A stretch of DNA of 60,894 nt from Flavobacteriales bacterium (GTDB lineage: Bacteria; Bacteroidota; Bacteroidia; Flavobacteriales_D; Crocinitomicaceae). The notes under the pieces are model-generated. The model saw only the letters and a program-made list of their open reading frames with translations. It made no database searches and was not told the DNA's origin. The translations under genes and the position numbers were made by a program. Below are positions 1 to 8,607 of the stretch, one piece after another. How positions within the stretch are numbered: position 1 is the first letter of the stretch; the number at the start of each line of letters is the position of its first letter. Location: positions 1 through 60,894 of the forward strand of contig VEQH01000017.1 of NCBI GenBank assembly GCA_018883325.1, given 5' to 3'.

Positions 1-138
1 CTTGAGGTACAAATAAACTGTACAAATGTGATTGAATTGATGCTTGATCTTCGCTCTTTTTTTCCATGAATCCAAATTAAGAAAAAATCAAATTTAAACT
101 GCCAGCACCTCAAAATAAGTTTTACCCCAACATCCTTG

Positions 139-1125
139 TCAATATCCGTTCATTATCTCTCCCGCAATCTTGCTTGCGTCCTGCTTTAGCATACAATCAA
201 AATGTTTTTTGGGACAAGAATGAAACCCTATTTTGGAACAAGGTCTGCAAGAAAGATTTGGTACTTCAAATTGAGTGATTTTCACTTCTTTCTCTGGTTT
301 GTAGGCATACATTCCTAAAGCGGGAACTGTATTTCCCCAAACTGTAATGATTGGGATCGCAAAACAAGAAGCAATGTGCATCAATCCTGTGTCGTTTGTC
401 AACAAAACTTTTGACTGACTGACCAAACTTGCAGATGCCAATAAAGAATGTTTACCACAAGCATTGCTAATAGATTGATTACTTAACTTTTGGCAAATAC
501 TTTCTGCTTGTGAAAAATCCTCTTTTCCTCCTAATAAAATAATTGGTAAATGCACTTGACTTAAAATTTCTAAGAGCTTCGATTCCGGAATTCTTTTAGT
601 CGCAAATTGCGCACCAATCGCCACTGCTAAATAACTTTTCGGAGCTAAATTATAACTTGTCGTGCAATCTACTATTTCAGTAGAAGGAATGTGAAATTGA
701 TTGTTTTTACCATCGTTTTTTACGCCCAAATTAGCTACCGCTTCAAAATAGCGATCTACAACGTGTTTTTCTGGTAAACGATTCATTTTAAAATAAGTAA
801 GTAGCCATTTCTCAAAATTCAATTTTGGAAAGCGATGTGTTTTTACTCCCAATTTAAAACTTAAAATACGCGTTCTTAAATTGTTGTGTAAATCGATGAT
901 TAAGTCAAATTTTTCGTTTTGTAAAGTAGCAATTGTTTGATTCAAATCCGTTTCAAGAAAATGCTTTTTATCAATGAAATTTGAGGCAATCGTAAGGGAT
1001 TCAAACGCTTTTTTTGTCAAGAAATGAATTTCAGCTTGAGGCAATTGTTCTTTCAAGCAACGAATCACAGGAAAAGTCAAAACGATGTCACCAATAGAAG
1101 AAAAACGAACGACGAGTATTTTCAC
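139..1125 (-). CDS. Glycosyltransferase family 9 (heptosyltransferase-like) protein
   Basis: This 328-residue protein resembles ADP-heptose:LPS heptosyltransferases (GT9), which transfer a sugar from a nucleotide donor during lipopolysaccharide core assembly at the inner membrane. The N-terminus (MKILVVRFSSIGDIVLTFP) is the typical first Rossmann strand plus the SSIGD loop. The C-terminal half contains LLTNDTGLMHIAS, the donor-binding segment of the family. A Cys-rich tail (CRPCSKIGFHSC) follows, as in many Bacteroidota members. The start codon is GTG, because no in-frame ATG lies near the conserved N-terminus. It is the last gene of a minus-strand run headed by the PfkB kinase. Sugar and acceptor cannot be told from sequence. 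Confidence 0.85.
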   Translation of the reverse strand: MKILVVRFSSIGDIVLTFPVIRCLKEQLPQAEIHFLTKKAFESLTIASNFIDKKHFLETDLNQTIATLQNEKFDLIIDLHNNLRTRILSFKLGVKTHRFPKLNFEKWLLTYFKMNRLPEKHVVDRYFEAVANLGVKNDGKNNQFHIPSTEIVDCTTSYNLAPKSYLAVAIGAQFATKRIPESKLLEILSQVHLPIILLGGKEDFSQAESICQKLSNQSISNACGKHSLLASASLVSQSKVLLTNDTGLMHIASCFAIPIITVWGNTVPALGMYAYKPEKEVKITQFEVPNLSCRPCSKIGFHSCPKKHFDCMLKQDASKIAGEIMNGY

Positions 1126-1152
1126 AAGCGTCTAAATTAGTTCAAAAGTAAA

Positions 1153-1815
1153 TCAATTTACATTTTTGAAAAGTACTTTGTCGCGATTTACTTGTTCTTT
1201 TAGTGTATTAAAGAATTGTTCACGATCCTTTTCTTCCACACAATCGGTTGGAAAGGTCAATTGCAGATTCTCCAAATAATCGAAATAAACTGTTTGTTGA
1301 CTAATACTTACTTGACGTAAACCGCTCAAATAGATTAAGATAACCTCTCTGTCAGCTACCAAAATCGCTTTTGATGTAATACCAATTCTAAATAAACTTT
1401 TGTGACAAACAATTAAGAAAAGTAATCCTTCTAAGCTGAAAAATAGCATTACCAACGAAGGAAACCAAGCAAAAGGCGTTAGGTAATAATAAGCCAAACC
1501 TAAACTTGCCATGACCGCTGATTCTAAGATTGTGTAAACCACAACGCGAACTTTTCGTTGTGAGCTAACCGTTGAATTCCATTTGTACTTGGCTGTTTGT
1601 TTCGTCATTCGTACGCCCATCCATCGACGAATCGAACGACGTAATGAAATCACCAATAAAATCAATCCAAGTCCGAGAAAGCCATAATCTAAGTAAGGAA
1701 GTTGTGCTGTTGTTGTGCGCAGAAATTCAACCGGTAAGTCAAACCCAACGTAAATAGACAACAACATTGTTGGCAAAGTAAAAACGAGTAAGAGCACATT
1801 TATAAAACTATTCAT
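1153..1815 (-). CDS. Hypothetical membrane protein
   Basis: I do not recognise the family of this 220-residue protein. It has hydrophobic segments at about residues 5-25 and 43-58, then a pair at about 92-137, and a soluble C-terminal part of about 80 residues. This suggests four membrane spans with a cytoplasmic tail. The region between the first and second pairs is rich in Arg and Lys (RRSIRRWMGVRM), consistent with a cytoplasmic loop. Its start codon lies inside the end of the upstream DUF349 gene (8-base overlap), which suggests translational coupling and one mRNA. No function is proposed. Confidence 0.7.
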   Translation of the reverse strand: MNSFINVLLLVFTLPTMLLSIYVGFDLPVEFLRTTTAQLPYLDYGFLGLGLILLVISLRRSIRRWMGVRMTKQTAKYKWNSTVSSQRKVRVVVYTILESAVMASLGLAYYYLTPFAWFPSLVMLFFSLEGLLFLIVCHKSLFRIGITSKAILVADREVILIYLSGLRQVSISQQTVYFDYLENLQLTFPTDCVEEKDREQFFNTLKEQVNRDKVLFKNVN

Positions 1816-3517
1816 TCGGAATGAGTTTCAATTTTTGTTTTAGTGTTTCGATTTTCGCGTTTGCGTTTGCTACTTTCTGTTCAACTTCTTTTTTCAATTG
1901 CTCTGCACCTTTAGATTTTGCAAAGAAACCAAGGTTGTTTTCCAACTGCATAATTTCTTTTTTCAAGGTATCAATTTGTTTTCTAATTTCATTTTTCTCA
2001 TTCATCAAGCCTTTTGAACGCTCAGGACTTGCCTTCATTGTTTCCATTTTCGCTTGGAAGAGAATCATCTCTTTTTCATTTGCCTCCAATTTCAAAGCGG
2101 CGTATTTACTATCCAATGCTTTTTTAAATTGGTCGTAAATTTCATTTTTCTGCTTCATTGGCACATGACCAATTGCATTAAATTGCTCTGAAAAAGCTTT
2201 TAAAGTAGCCAATGTTTCTTGTTTGTTTTCACTAACAACATAAGCTTCAATTTGTGCGATTAAATCTGTTTTCGCCGTCAAATTTTGAGTCAGTGATTCA
2301 TCTTGAGCTGCAAAGTGAGCATCTCTTGCATTGTAAAACACATCACAAGCAGTGCGAAACTCTGACCATAATTTATTTTCAAAGCGATTTCCTGCTGAAC
2401 CAATTTGCTTCCATTTCTTTTGAATCGTAACAATTTTGTCAGCTGTAGTTTTCCAATCCGTTGAAGTATTAATAGCCTTCACAGCATCAATTAACGCACG
2501 TTTTTGGTCTGCATTTGCTTTGTAATGGTCATCAATTGATTTATTGAACTCTTTCTTCGCAGCGAAAAAGGTATCACAAACACCTCTGAATTCTTGCCAA
2601 ATTGCTTCATTTTCCTTTTTCGGACCAAAACCAATTTGTTTCCAAGCTTCTTGAATTGCTAGTACTTTTTCCGTTTTTGCATCCCAATCTTTTGATTTAT
2701 CAAGACCTTCTAAATTGGAAACTTCCGCTCTTAATTGTTCAACAAGTGCACGTTTTTTATTCAAGTTATCCAATAAAACAGTGCGTTGCTCGTCGTAGAA
2801 GTGATTAATTTTTTCGTAAATAGATTTTACAGCTTCCCAATAACTCGCTTTTAATTCTTCCCATTGCTCATTGTGAACAGGGCCAATTCCTTCCCACTCA
2901 TCTTGCAAAGTACGCAAAGTAGCTTCGATGTCGCGGATATTTTTATTGCTGTTTCTCAAGGTTTTCAAGTTGAAAATCACTTGTTCTTTCAGCTGGGTAT
3001 TTTTCTTGTAATCGTTTTCCTTTAACTCTTTATAAATGCTAATTGTATGGTAAAACAACTCCACATAACGCGAGTATTCTTTTTGTACTTCGTCTCTTTT
3101 TTCACGTGGAATATCACCAATTTTTTTCCATGTTTCATGAATTTCTTTCTGAGTAGCGAAGGCAGAACCGATATTTTCTTCGTTTTCAATTAATTCTTTC
3201 AAACGCGTAATTAGATCTCTTTTCTGTTTAAGATTTGCTGCTTCAAACGCATTTTTAAGTTCCAATTGCGCTTTACGCTTCTCTTGAACTTCTTTGTAAA
3301 CAGAATAAAATGCTTCTTTGATTGCTTTAAAATCTTTTTCTTCAATCGCTTCTCCATTCTCAGCAGCTTCAAGTCGTTTGATTTGATCCACGCGCTCTTC
3401 CTCAATCATAAAATCTTCAAAAGAAGTTTTTAACGCACTGATTTCGCGACCGCTACCAATTAAATCTTCCTGAGCCAAGAAAGCTGTAATTTGTTCTAGA
3501 AAATTCATGTTTTCCAT
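1808..3517 (-). CDS. DUF349 domain-containing protein
   Basis: The 569-residue protein is mostly charged alpha-helix and contains several repeats of about 70 residues with the DUF349 pattern, for example EAWKQIGFGPKKENEAIWQEF, the related KKWKQIGSAGNRFENKLWSEF, and DEWEGIGPVHNEQWEELKASY (each shown separately). The C-terminal 80 residues look like coiled coil (KEIMQLENNLGFFAKSKGAE). DUF349 proteins are common in Bacteroidota and their role is unknown. No signal peptide is seen, so it is probably cytoplasmic. It starts three bases after the stop of the PfkB kinase gene and overlaps the next gene, so it is the middle of an operon. Confidence 0.85.
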   Translation of the reverse strand: MENMNFLEQITAFLAQEDLIGSGREISALKTSFEDFMIEEERVDQIKRLEAAENGEAIEEKDFKAIKEAFYSVYKEVQEKRKAQLELKNAFEAANLKQKRDLITRLKELIENEENIGSAFATQKEIHETWKKIGDIPREKRDEVQKEYSRYVELFYHTISIYKELKENDYKKNTQLKEQVIFNLKTLRNSNKNIRDIEATLRTLQDEWEGIGPVHNEQWEELKASYWEAVKSIYEKINHFYDEQRTVLLDNLNKKRALVEQLRAEVSNLEGLDKSKDWDAKTEKVLAIQEAWKQIGFGPKKENEAIWQEFRGVCDTFFAAKKEFNKSIDDHYKANADQKRALIDAVKAINTSTDWKTTADKIVTIQKKWKQIGSAGNRFENKLWSEFRTACDVFYNARDAHFAAQDESLTQNLTAKTDLIAQIEAYVVSENKQETLATLKAFSEQFNAIGHVPMKQKNEIYDQFKKALDSKYAALKLEANEKEMILFQAKMETMKASPERSKGLMNEKNEIRKQIDTLKKEIMQLENNLGFFAKSKGAEQLKKEVEQKVANANAKIETLKQKLKLIPNE

Positions 3518-3520
3518 AAT

Positions 3521-4447
3521 TTATATCAACTGATTCAATTCAAAATTCGCCAATGAAACAAATTGTTCCAAGCGGTGATTTAAGTCGTTTGTAGTTATTT
3601 GTGTTAAGCGTTCTGTTCCAAATTTCTCTACGCAAAAAGATGCTAAAGCTGAACCAGAAATAATTGCGCGCTTCATGTTCTCGAACGAATAATCATCTGT
3701 TGCAGCAATGTATCCCATGAAACCACCTGCGAAAGTGTCACCAGCGCCTGTTGGATCAAAAACATCTTCCAGAGGTAAAGCCGGCGCGAAGAAAATATTT
3801 TCTCCGTGGAACAATAAAGCTCCATGCTCTCCTTTTTTGATAATCAGGATTTTCGGACCCATTTCACGAATCACTTTTGATGCTTTCACCAAAGAATATT
3901 CTTTTGAAAGTTGACGTGCTTCTTCGTCGTTGATAATCAAAACATCAACAAGTGCCATCGTTTTTTTTAACTCATCCATAGCGATGTCCATCCAGAAATT
4001 CATGGTATCCATTGCGATTAATTTCGGACGATTTGGCAAACGTTCAATTACTTTACGCTGTACATCTGGACTTAAATTGCCTAACATCAAGTACTCAACA
4101 TCTGAATATTCAACTGGAATAATTGGGTCAAAAGTTCCCAAAACATTCAATTCTGTGATAAGTGTGTCACGCGAATTCATATCATTGTGGTATTTTCCAG
4201 ACCAGAAGAATGTTTTTTCACCTTCTTTGATTTGAATTCCTTTTGTGTCAATTCCTTTAGCATTCAAATAAGCTAAAGTTTCACTTGGAAAATCGTCACC
4301 TACTACAGAAACAATTCCTTGATCTTGAACAAAAAAGGAAGAAGCTAAAGAAATGAAAGTTCCTGCTCCACCAACAATTTTATCTGTTTTTCCGAAAGGC
4401 GTTTCAATTGCATCAAAGGCTACACTTCCGACAGTTAATAATCTCAT
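3521..4447 (-). CDS. PfkB-family carbohydrate kinase
   Basis: This 308-residue protein is a ribokinase-fold sugar or nucleoside kinase. The C-terminal PfkB signature DPTGAGDTFAGGFMGY, near residues 230-247, carries the catalytic Asp of GAGD and the anion hole. The N-terminal Gly-Gly segment (VGGAGTFISLASSF) is where substrate binds. Substrate specificity cannot be read from sequence. Bacteroidota homologues are often annotated as sugar kinase or adenosine-kinase-like. It is the first gene of the minus-strand run PfkB, DUF349, membrane protein, GT9. A perfect TAnnTTTG element lies 18 bases upstream of the ATG. Confidence 0.85.
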   Translation of the reverse strand: MRLLTVGSVAFDAIETPFGKTDKIVGGAGTFISLASSFFVQDQGIVSVVGDDFPSETLAYLNAKGIDTKGIQIKEGEKTFFWSGKYHNDMNSRDTLITELNVLGTFDPIIPVEYSDVEYLMLGNLSPDVQRKVIERLPNRPKLIAMDTMNFWMDIAMDELKKTMALVDVLIINDEEARQLSKEYSLVKASKVIREMGPKILIIKKGEHGALLFHGENIFFAPALPLEDVFDPTGAGDTFAGGFMGYIAATDDYSFENMKRAIISGSALASFCVEKFGTERLTQITTNDLNHRLEQFVSLANFELNQLI

Positions 4448-4465
4448 AGTACTATTTTAAGGGTG

Positions 4466-4473
4466 CAAAGATA
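4466..4473 (-). promoter_or_regulatory. -7 promoter element for the PfkB kinase operon
   Basis: On the minus strand this reads TATCTTTG, an exact match to the Bacteroidota -7 consensus TAnnTTTG. It lies 18 bases upstream of the kinase ATG and just downstream of the terminator that ends the preceding operon. No convincing -33 TTTG was found at the usual spacing. Confidence 0.55.
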
Positions 4474-4479
4474 GGCAAA

Positions 4480-4516
4480 TAAAAAATGGGAGTAACTAAT
4501 TTAGCCACTCCCATTT
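4480..4516 (-). terminator. Intrinsic terminator after hpf
   Basis: On the minus strand a 10-bp perfect stem (AAATGGGAGT / ACTCCCATTT) with a 13-base loop is followed by a T-rich stretch. It lies 20 bases downstream of the hpf stop codon, so it should end the xerC-hpf transcript before the PfkB promoter. Confidence 0.8.
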
Positions 4517-4535
4517 CCACTATTTTATGAAGAAT

Positions 4536-4829
4536 TTAATCCATTTTTTCTTTTTCTTTCAACAATTGTTTTCTTAATGCTTCAATTGCTTCATCGGTTG
4601 ACTCTTCAAATGATTTTGTTTGTCTTTTCGCAAACAATTCTTTACCAGGGACATTCAATTTGATTTCTGTGATTTTATTCTCTTTCTCTTTGTCCTTATC
4701 TAATCTCAAGAATACTTCAGCGTTAATAATTCTTTGACTGAAATGTTCCAATTTACCCAATTTTTCTTCAATGAAATCAAGCAATTTTTGATCTGCTTTA
4801 AAATGGATAGAATGCATTTGAATTTCCAT
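4536..4829 (-). CDS. hpf: Ribosome hibernation-promoting factor, HPF/YfiA (RaiA) family
   Basis: The 97-residue protein matches the short HPF/YfiA family, which binds the 30S decoding region and stabilises inactive ribosomes when growth slows. The pattern is typical: an N-terminal strand (MEIQMHSIHFKADQKLLDFI), helix 1 with KLGKLEHF, a strand AEVFLRLDKD, and a C-terminal helix ending in Lys- and Glu-rich residues. It lacks the C-terminal dimerisation domain of long HPF. It starts six bases after the xerC stop, so the two are co-transcribed. The order rpsU-xerC-hpf is common in Bacteroidota. Confidence 0.9.
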   Translation of the reverse strand: MEIQMHSIHFKADQKLLDFIEEKLGKLEHFSQRIINAEVFLRLDKDKEKENKITEIKLNVPGKELFAKRQTKSFEESTDEAIEALRKQLLKEKEKMD

Positions 4830-4834
4830 GATTT

Positions 4835-5710
4835 TTACTTGTTGTGCCCACGTGGGTGAGCTTGTGAATAAATAGCATTTAATTTTGCAAACGAGTTGTG
4901 TGTATAAATTTGAGTTGCAGAAAGATTAGCATGCCCTAGCAAATCCTTCAAAGTTTCCAAACCTGAACCGTTGTTCAGCATGTGAGTTGCAAAAGTATGC
5001 CTCAAAACGTGCGGACTCTTTTTATCCAAACTTGTCGTAAGACCAAGGTAGTAATTAATTTTTCGGTAAACAAGCACTGAATATAATTTATTGCCGTTTG
5101 GGAGCACAAATAAGTGAGAAGTCTCCCCTATTTCTTTGTGTTTCAAGTTCAAATAAGCTTGAAACTTATTACTTAAATTTTGTGAAATTGGAATAATTCG
5201 TTCTTTATTTCTTTTTCCAAGGACTTTAATTTGATTGTGATTGAAATCTTTTTCCTTTAGTTCGATTAATTCACTCAATCGAATTCCTGTTTGGTAAAAT
5301 AACTCAAACATCAATTCATCGCGCATACCTTCAAATGATGAATTAAAAATTCCGTCCAATTTTTCGTTTGCTAAATCTGATTCTTTAGCAAAAACAGGTA
5401 AACGTTTTTCGTTTTTAGGTCCTTGGATTTTTTGCATTGGTGAAGCTGCAATAATTCCTTCTTTTCTCAACCAACGGTAATAAGTTCGCAATGAAGCAAT
5501 TTTTCGATTGACAGATTTGCTTTTTAGTCCGCTGTCAATCATTTGAACAATCCAAGAGCGAACGGTACTTGATTTGATTTCGTAGGCTTCAGTTTCGGAC
5601 TTGAGGTCAAGAAATTCGGCAAATTGCTTCAAGTCGTTTTGATACGCTGTTAAAGTATGTTCTGAAAAACGTTTCTCAAAACGCAAATAATCTATGAATT
5701 TCTCGAACAT
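4835..5710 (-). CDS. xerC: Tyrosine recombinase XerC/XerD
   Basis: This 291-residue protein is a Xer-type site-specific recombinase that resolves chromosome dimers at dif with a partner recombinase and FtsK. It has an N-terminal SAM-like DNA-binding domain (residues 1-85) and a C-terminal catalytic domain. All catalytic residues are visible: Arg144 (TGIRLSEL), Lys166, His234 and Arg237 (HVLRHTFATH), His260 (LLGHANLS) and the nucleophile Tyr269 (QIYTH). The full length and the housekeeping neighbours (rpsU, hpf) argue against a mobile-element integrase. XerC versus XerD cannot be decided here. Its ATG directly abuts the T-run of the rpsU terminator, so expression probably depends on read-through. 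Confidence 0.9.
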   Translation of the reverse strand: MFEKFIDYLRFEKRFSEHTLTAYQNDLKQFAEFLDLKSETEAYEIKSSTVRSWIVQMIDSGLKSKSVNRKIASLRTYYRWLRKEGIIAASPMQKIQGPKNEKRLPVFAKESDLANEKLDGIFNSSFEGMRDELMFELFYQTGIRLSELIELKEKDFNHNQIKVLGKRNKERIIPISQNLSNKFQAYLNLKHKEIGETSHLFVLPNGNKLYSVLVYRKINYYLGLTTSLDKKSPHVLRHTFATHMLNNGSGLETLKDLLGHANLSATQIYTHNSFAKLNAIYSQAHPRGHNK

Positions 5711-5738
5711 AAAAAAAGGGAGTCGTTAAACTCCCTTT
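5711..5738 (-). terminator. Intrinsic terminator between rpsU and xerC
   Basis: On the minus strand a 9-bp perfect stem (AAAGGGAGT / ACTCCCTTT, six-base loop) is followed by an uninterrupted T-run that ends exactly at the xerC start codon. It should partly uncouple the abundant ribosomal protein message from xerC-hpf. Confidence 0.85.
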
Positions 5739-5764
5739 ACGTTTTTTATTACTTAAAGTTACAA

Positions 5765-5956
5765 TTAGATTAACTCAGATTGCATTCTTTGTTTGTAAGC
5801 AGCTCTAATTACAAGTTGACGACGAGCAATTGACGGTTTTTCAAACTCTTTACGAGCACGCAATTGTTTCATTACATTCGTTTTTTCAAACTTTTTCTTG
5901 TACTTTTTCAACGCTCTTTCGATGTTCTCGCCTTCTTTAATTGGAATGATTAACAT
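5765..5956 (-). CDS. rpsU: 30S ribosomal protein S21
   Basis: The 63-residue basic protein has the S21 pattern: MLIIPIKEGENIERALKKYK at the start, then KKKFEKTNVMKQLRARKEFE-like sequence and a C-terminal SIARRQLVIRAAYKQR segment. S21 sits on the 30S platform near the anti-Shine-Dalgarno sequence and affects initiation. Length is normal for Bacteroidota. A strong promoter (TTG, 19 bases, TATCTTTG) lies upstream and an intrinsic terminator follows. Confidence 0.95.
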   Translation of the reverse strand: MLIIPIKEGENIERALKKYKKKFEKTNVMKQLRARKEFEKPSIARRQLVIRAAYKQRMQSELI

Positions 5957-5990
5957 ATAATTTCTTTTTTAAATTTTCAACTTGGGGTCG

Positions 5991-6020
5991 CAAAGATAAA
6001 CTAATTTCAACAATCCACAA
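5991..6020 (-). promoter_or_regulatory. rpsU promoter
   Basis: On the minus strand TTG (6018-6020) is followed after 19 bases by TATCTTTG (5991-5998). This matches the Bacteroidota housekeeping promoter TTTG-N19-21-TAnnTTTG well at both elements. The -7 box lies 34 bases before the rpsU ATG. Confidence 0.65.
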
Positions 6021-6023
6021 GGA

Positions 6024-7163
6024 TTATTTTAAAATTTCTCTTGAAATAACCACTTTTTGTATTTCAGATGTTCCTTCACCAATTGTCATCAAGCGTGCAT
6101 CACGTAAAAACTTCTCAGCTGGATACTCTTTTGTGTAGCCATAACCACCCATAATTTGCATTGCTTCATTCCCACATTTAACAGCAACTTCACTCGCATA
6201 ATATTTTGCAAATGCTCCTTGTTTAGTTAAATTTTGCTTTCTATTTTTTAAATCCGCTGCTTGAAAAGTCAATAATTCAGCTGCTTCTACTTCTGTTGCC
6301 ATATCTGCTAATTTGAAGCCGATTGCTTGGAATTTAGAAATAGATTGACCGAATTGCTCTCTTTCTTGTGCATATTTCAAGGCTGCTTCATAAGCTCCTC
6401 TTGCCACACCACAACTTAAAGCAGCGATAGAAATTCTACCTCCGTCCAAAATTTGCATCGCTTGTTTGAAGCCCATTCCTACTTGACCGATTACTTGTGA
6501 TTCGTGAACACGAACATTGTCAAAAATCAATTCAGCTGTTTCACTTGCGCGCACACCAAATTTATCTTTGATTTTTACTGCAGAAAATCCTGGCGTACCT
6601 TTTTCGATAATGAAAGCTGTAATTCCATTACTATCCAATAATTCACCTGTTCTAACTAATACTACTGCTACATCACCAGAAAGACCGTGAGTAATCCAGT
6701 TTTTTGCACCGTTGATTACCCAATATTCGCCATCTTTAACAGCTGTAGTTTTCATACGCATTGCATCAGAACCTGTATTTGGCTCTGTTAAACCCCAAGC
6801 ACCAATGAATTCACCTGATGCTAAAAGTGGTAAATATTTTTTCTTTTGTTCTTCGTTTCCGTGGTAATAAATATGACCTGTACATAAAGAATTGTGCGCT
6901 GCAACACTTAATCCAACGCCACCACAAACTTTTCCAAGTTCCATCAAAGCTGTTGCATATTCAAAATAAGAAAAACCTGAACCGCCGTATTCTTCAGGAA
7001 TATAGATTCCTAACAAGCCAAGTTCTCCCATTTTTTTCATTGCATCTACAGGGAAAATTTCTTCATCGTCCCATTTTTTCATGTTTGGACGAATTTCTTT
7101 TTCTGCAAAATCACGCACCATTTGCGCGATCATTTTTTGATTTTCATTTTGTTCGAAGTTCAT
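6024..7163 (-). CDS. Acyl-CoA dehydrogenase
   Basis: The 379-residue flavoenzyme is full length for the family, which oxidises acyl-CoA to enoyl-CoA using FAD and passes electrons to ETF. Visible signatures are GAWGLTEPNTGSDAMRMKT (FAD-binding), GGRISIAALSCGVARGAYE, QAIGFKLADMATEVEAAELL and the C-terminal IMGGYGYTKEYPAEKFLRD followed by GEGTSEIQKVV. The Glu of GEGTSEIQ is in the position of the catalytic base of the short-chain type. It starts 24 bases downstream of apt and may be co-transcribed with it. Chain-length specificity is uncertain. Confidence 0.93.
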   Translation of the reverse strand: MNFEQNENQKMIAQMVRDFAEKEIRPNMKKWDDEEIFPVDAMKKMGELGLLGIYIPEEYGGSGFSYFEYATALMELGKVCGGVGLSVAAHNSLCTGHIYYHGNEEQKKKYLPLLASGEFIGAWGLTEPNTGSDAMRMKTTAVKDGEYWVINGAKNWITHGLSGDVAVVLVRTGELLDSNGITAFIIEKGTPGFSAVKIKDKFGVRASETAELIFDNVRVHESQVIGQVGMGFKQAMQILDGGRISIAALSCGVARGAYEAALKYAQEREQFGQSISKFQAIGFKLADMATEVEAAELLTFQAADLKNRKQNLTKQGAFAKYYASEVAVKCGNEAMQIMGGYGYTKEYPAEKFLRDARLMTIGEGTSEIQKVVISREILK

Positions 7164-7186
7164 TCTTTATTGATTTTTGATGATAT

Positions 7187-7717
7187 TTAAAACGTTATTA
7201 AACTACTAATGTTTTCACTGTGATTGATTAATTTTTCTTCTCCGTTTAAGAAATTCAACCCTACAAGGAAATTAAATCCAGCTACTTCTCCACCACATTT
7301 TTTAATTAATGCCGCAGCTGCCTCTGCCGAACCGCCTGTCGCCAATAAATCATCGTGAATTAACACGCGTTGACCTTGAGAAACAGCATCGTCATGGATT
7401 TCAATCACCGCACTTCCGTATTCTAAGTCGTAAGCGTGACTTGTTTTTTTGTATGGAAGTTTACCTTGTTTTCTGATGAGAATAAATGGAATTCCTAAGC
7501 GCATTGCCAACGGGTAGCCGAATAAAAAACCCCTACTTTCAATTCCCGCAACGGCTTCAATATTTTGGTCACGGTAAGTTTGGTATAGATTTTCAACGAT
7601 TTCATTTGAAAGCGCAGCATCCAACATAATTGGAGAAATATCTTTGAATAAAATTCCAGGTTTTGGAAAATCAGGTACATCGCGAATAGCGGCGATTAAT
7701 TTTTCTTGAAGCGTCAT
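7187..7717 (-). CDS. apt: Adenine phosphoribosyltransferase
   Basis: This 176-residue enzyme salvages adenine to AMP using PRPP. The N-terminus (FPKPGILFKDISPIM) is diagnostic of Apt. The substrate region VAGIESRGFLFGYPLA and the PRPP-binding motif VLIHDDLLATGGSAEAA are intact. Length is normal. The ATG lies four bases downstream of a perfect TATCTTTG box, with a TTTG 18 bases further up, so the mRNA may be leaderless. That promoter overlaps the 3' end of the upstream helix-hairpin-helix gene. Confidence 0.95.
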   Translation of the reverse strand: MTLQEKLIAAIRDVPDFPKPGILFKDISPIMLDAALSNEIVENLYQTYRDQNIEAVAGIESRGFLFGYPLAMRLGIPFILIRKQGKLPYKKTSHAYDLEYGSAVIEIHDDAVSQGQRVLIHDDLLATGGSAEAAAALIKKCGGEVAGFNFLVGLNFLNGEEKLINHSENISSLITF

Positions 7718-7718
7718 T

Positions 7719-8594
7719 TTACAAAGATAAGTAAGGGATTAGTTTCTCAAAGGTTTCGGCATCAATTAATTTTGATTCTTGAATTTCATCTATTGTGTTG
7801 AATTTCGTGCGTTGTACTCGCATTTTAAAAATCGAATTCGCTTGACTCCAGTTTAGATAAGGATGATTTTTTAATTCCTCGACTGTTATATCGTTGATTT
7901 TTAGTTTTTTAATTTTTGTTTTATCTATTTCAATTTGAGGAATTAATTTATCGTAAGTCTCAATTGTCATTTTCCAAACTTCCAAAAGTTGTTCTTTTGA
8001 AGAAAAACCTCCTAATCTATCTCTGTATTTAATAATTTGTTTTGCGAAAAAAGGTCCGATTCCTTTTAAATTTTCCAAATCTTCAACACTTGCTGAATTA
8101 ATTTCTAATTTTTGGATTTTCTTTTCTTCAATTGTCTTTGATGCGAATTCTACTTTTGGTCGTTCTGGATAGAAAGTAGAATCTTTAATGAGTGCATATA
8201 ATTCATCGGAAATTACAAAAATGCGTTTCAAATCTTCATTGGAACGAATTCCATTTTTCGTAAACTTCAACAAAACAGCAACTTGCTTTTCAGAAAGTCC
8301 TAGTTTCATCCAATCTTGCGCTGAATACTCATTCGGATTGAATTTTTGAGGAGGCGCAGAAAATCGTTTTTTCTTTTCGTAATTGGTATAATAATTCCGC
8401 TTTTTGTTTTGGAAATTCTTTTTCTTCTTTTCAAAAGCCTTGACATCTTCTGTTGAAACATCGAGCTCAATCTCTGAGTTAAATAATTGCGTAAATCGCG
8501 GGAGAAAAACAATAATTACCGAAATAACAATAAGCGCAACGACACCTCTTCTATTTCTTTTGGAAACATAAAGTGGTTCGTCGTCTTGTTTCAT
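7719..8594 (-). CDS. Helix-hairpin-helix (ComEA-like) protein with N-terminal membrane anchor
   Basis: The 291-residue protein has one hydrophobic span near residues 16-33 (VVALIVISVIIVFLPRF), a Lys-rich linker, then repeated helix-hairpin-helix DNA-binding segments. The clearest is INSASVEDLENLKGIGPFFA followed by KQIIKYRDRLGGFSSKEQLL, the ComEA pattern. A related segment precedes it (SAQDWMKLGLSEKQVAVLLK) and one follows (INDITVEELKNHPYLNW). ComEA proteins bind incoming DNA in the periplasm in competent bacteria. Whether this one does so is unknown. It starts 13 bases after the small MetS-like gene and belongs to the symporter operon. Confidence 0.8.
   Translation of the reverse strand: MKQDDEPLYVSKRNRRGVVALIVISVIIVFLPRFTQLFNSEIELDVSTEDVKAFEKKKKNFQNKKRNYYTNYEKKKRFSAPPQKFNPNEYSAQDWMKLGLSEKQVAVLLKFTKNGIRSNEDLKRIFVISDELYALIKDSTFYPERPKVEFASKTIEEKKIQKLEINSASVEDLENLKGIGPFFAKQIIKYRDRLGGFSSKEQLLEVWKMTIETYDKLIPQIEIDKTKIKKLKINDITVEELKNHPYLNWSQANSIFKMRVQRTKFNTIDEIQESKLIDAETFEKLIPYLSL
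7722..7751 (-). promoter_or_regulatory. apt promoter (probably leaderless)
   Basis: On the minus strand TTTG (7748-7751), 18 bases, TATCTTTG (7722-7729), then four bases to the apt ATG. A start site at the usual distance from the -7 box would fall at or next to the ATG. Confidence 0.6.
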
Positions 8595-8607
8595 TTTGGG
8601 ATTATTA

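Noticed and set aside
1..138. Possible gene or tail of a gene at the left edge
   Set aside because: Neither strand has a frame with a credible protein; it is AT-rich sequence after the GT9 stop.
4835..5710. Tyrosine recombinase as an integrase of a mobile element
   Set aside because: Full-length Xer type between rpsU and hpf, no att-like repeats and no cargo; it is housekeeping.
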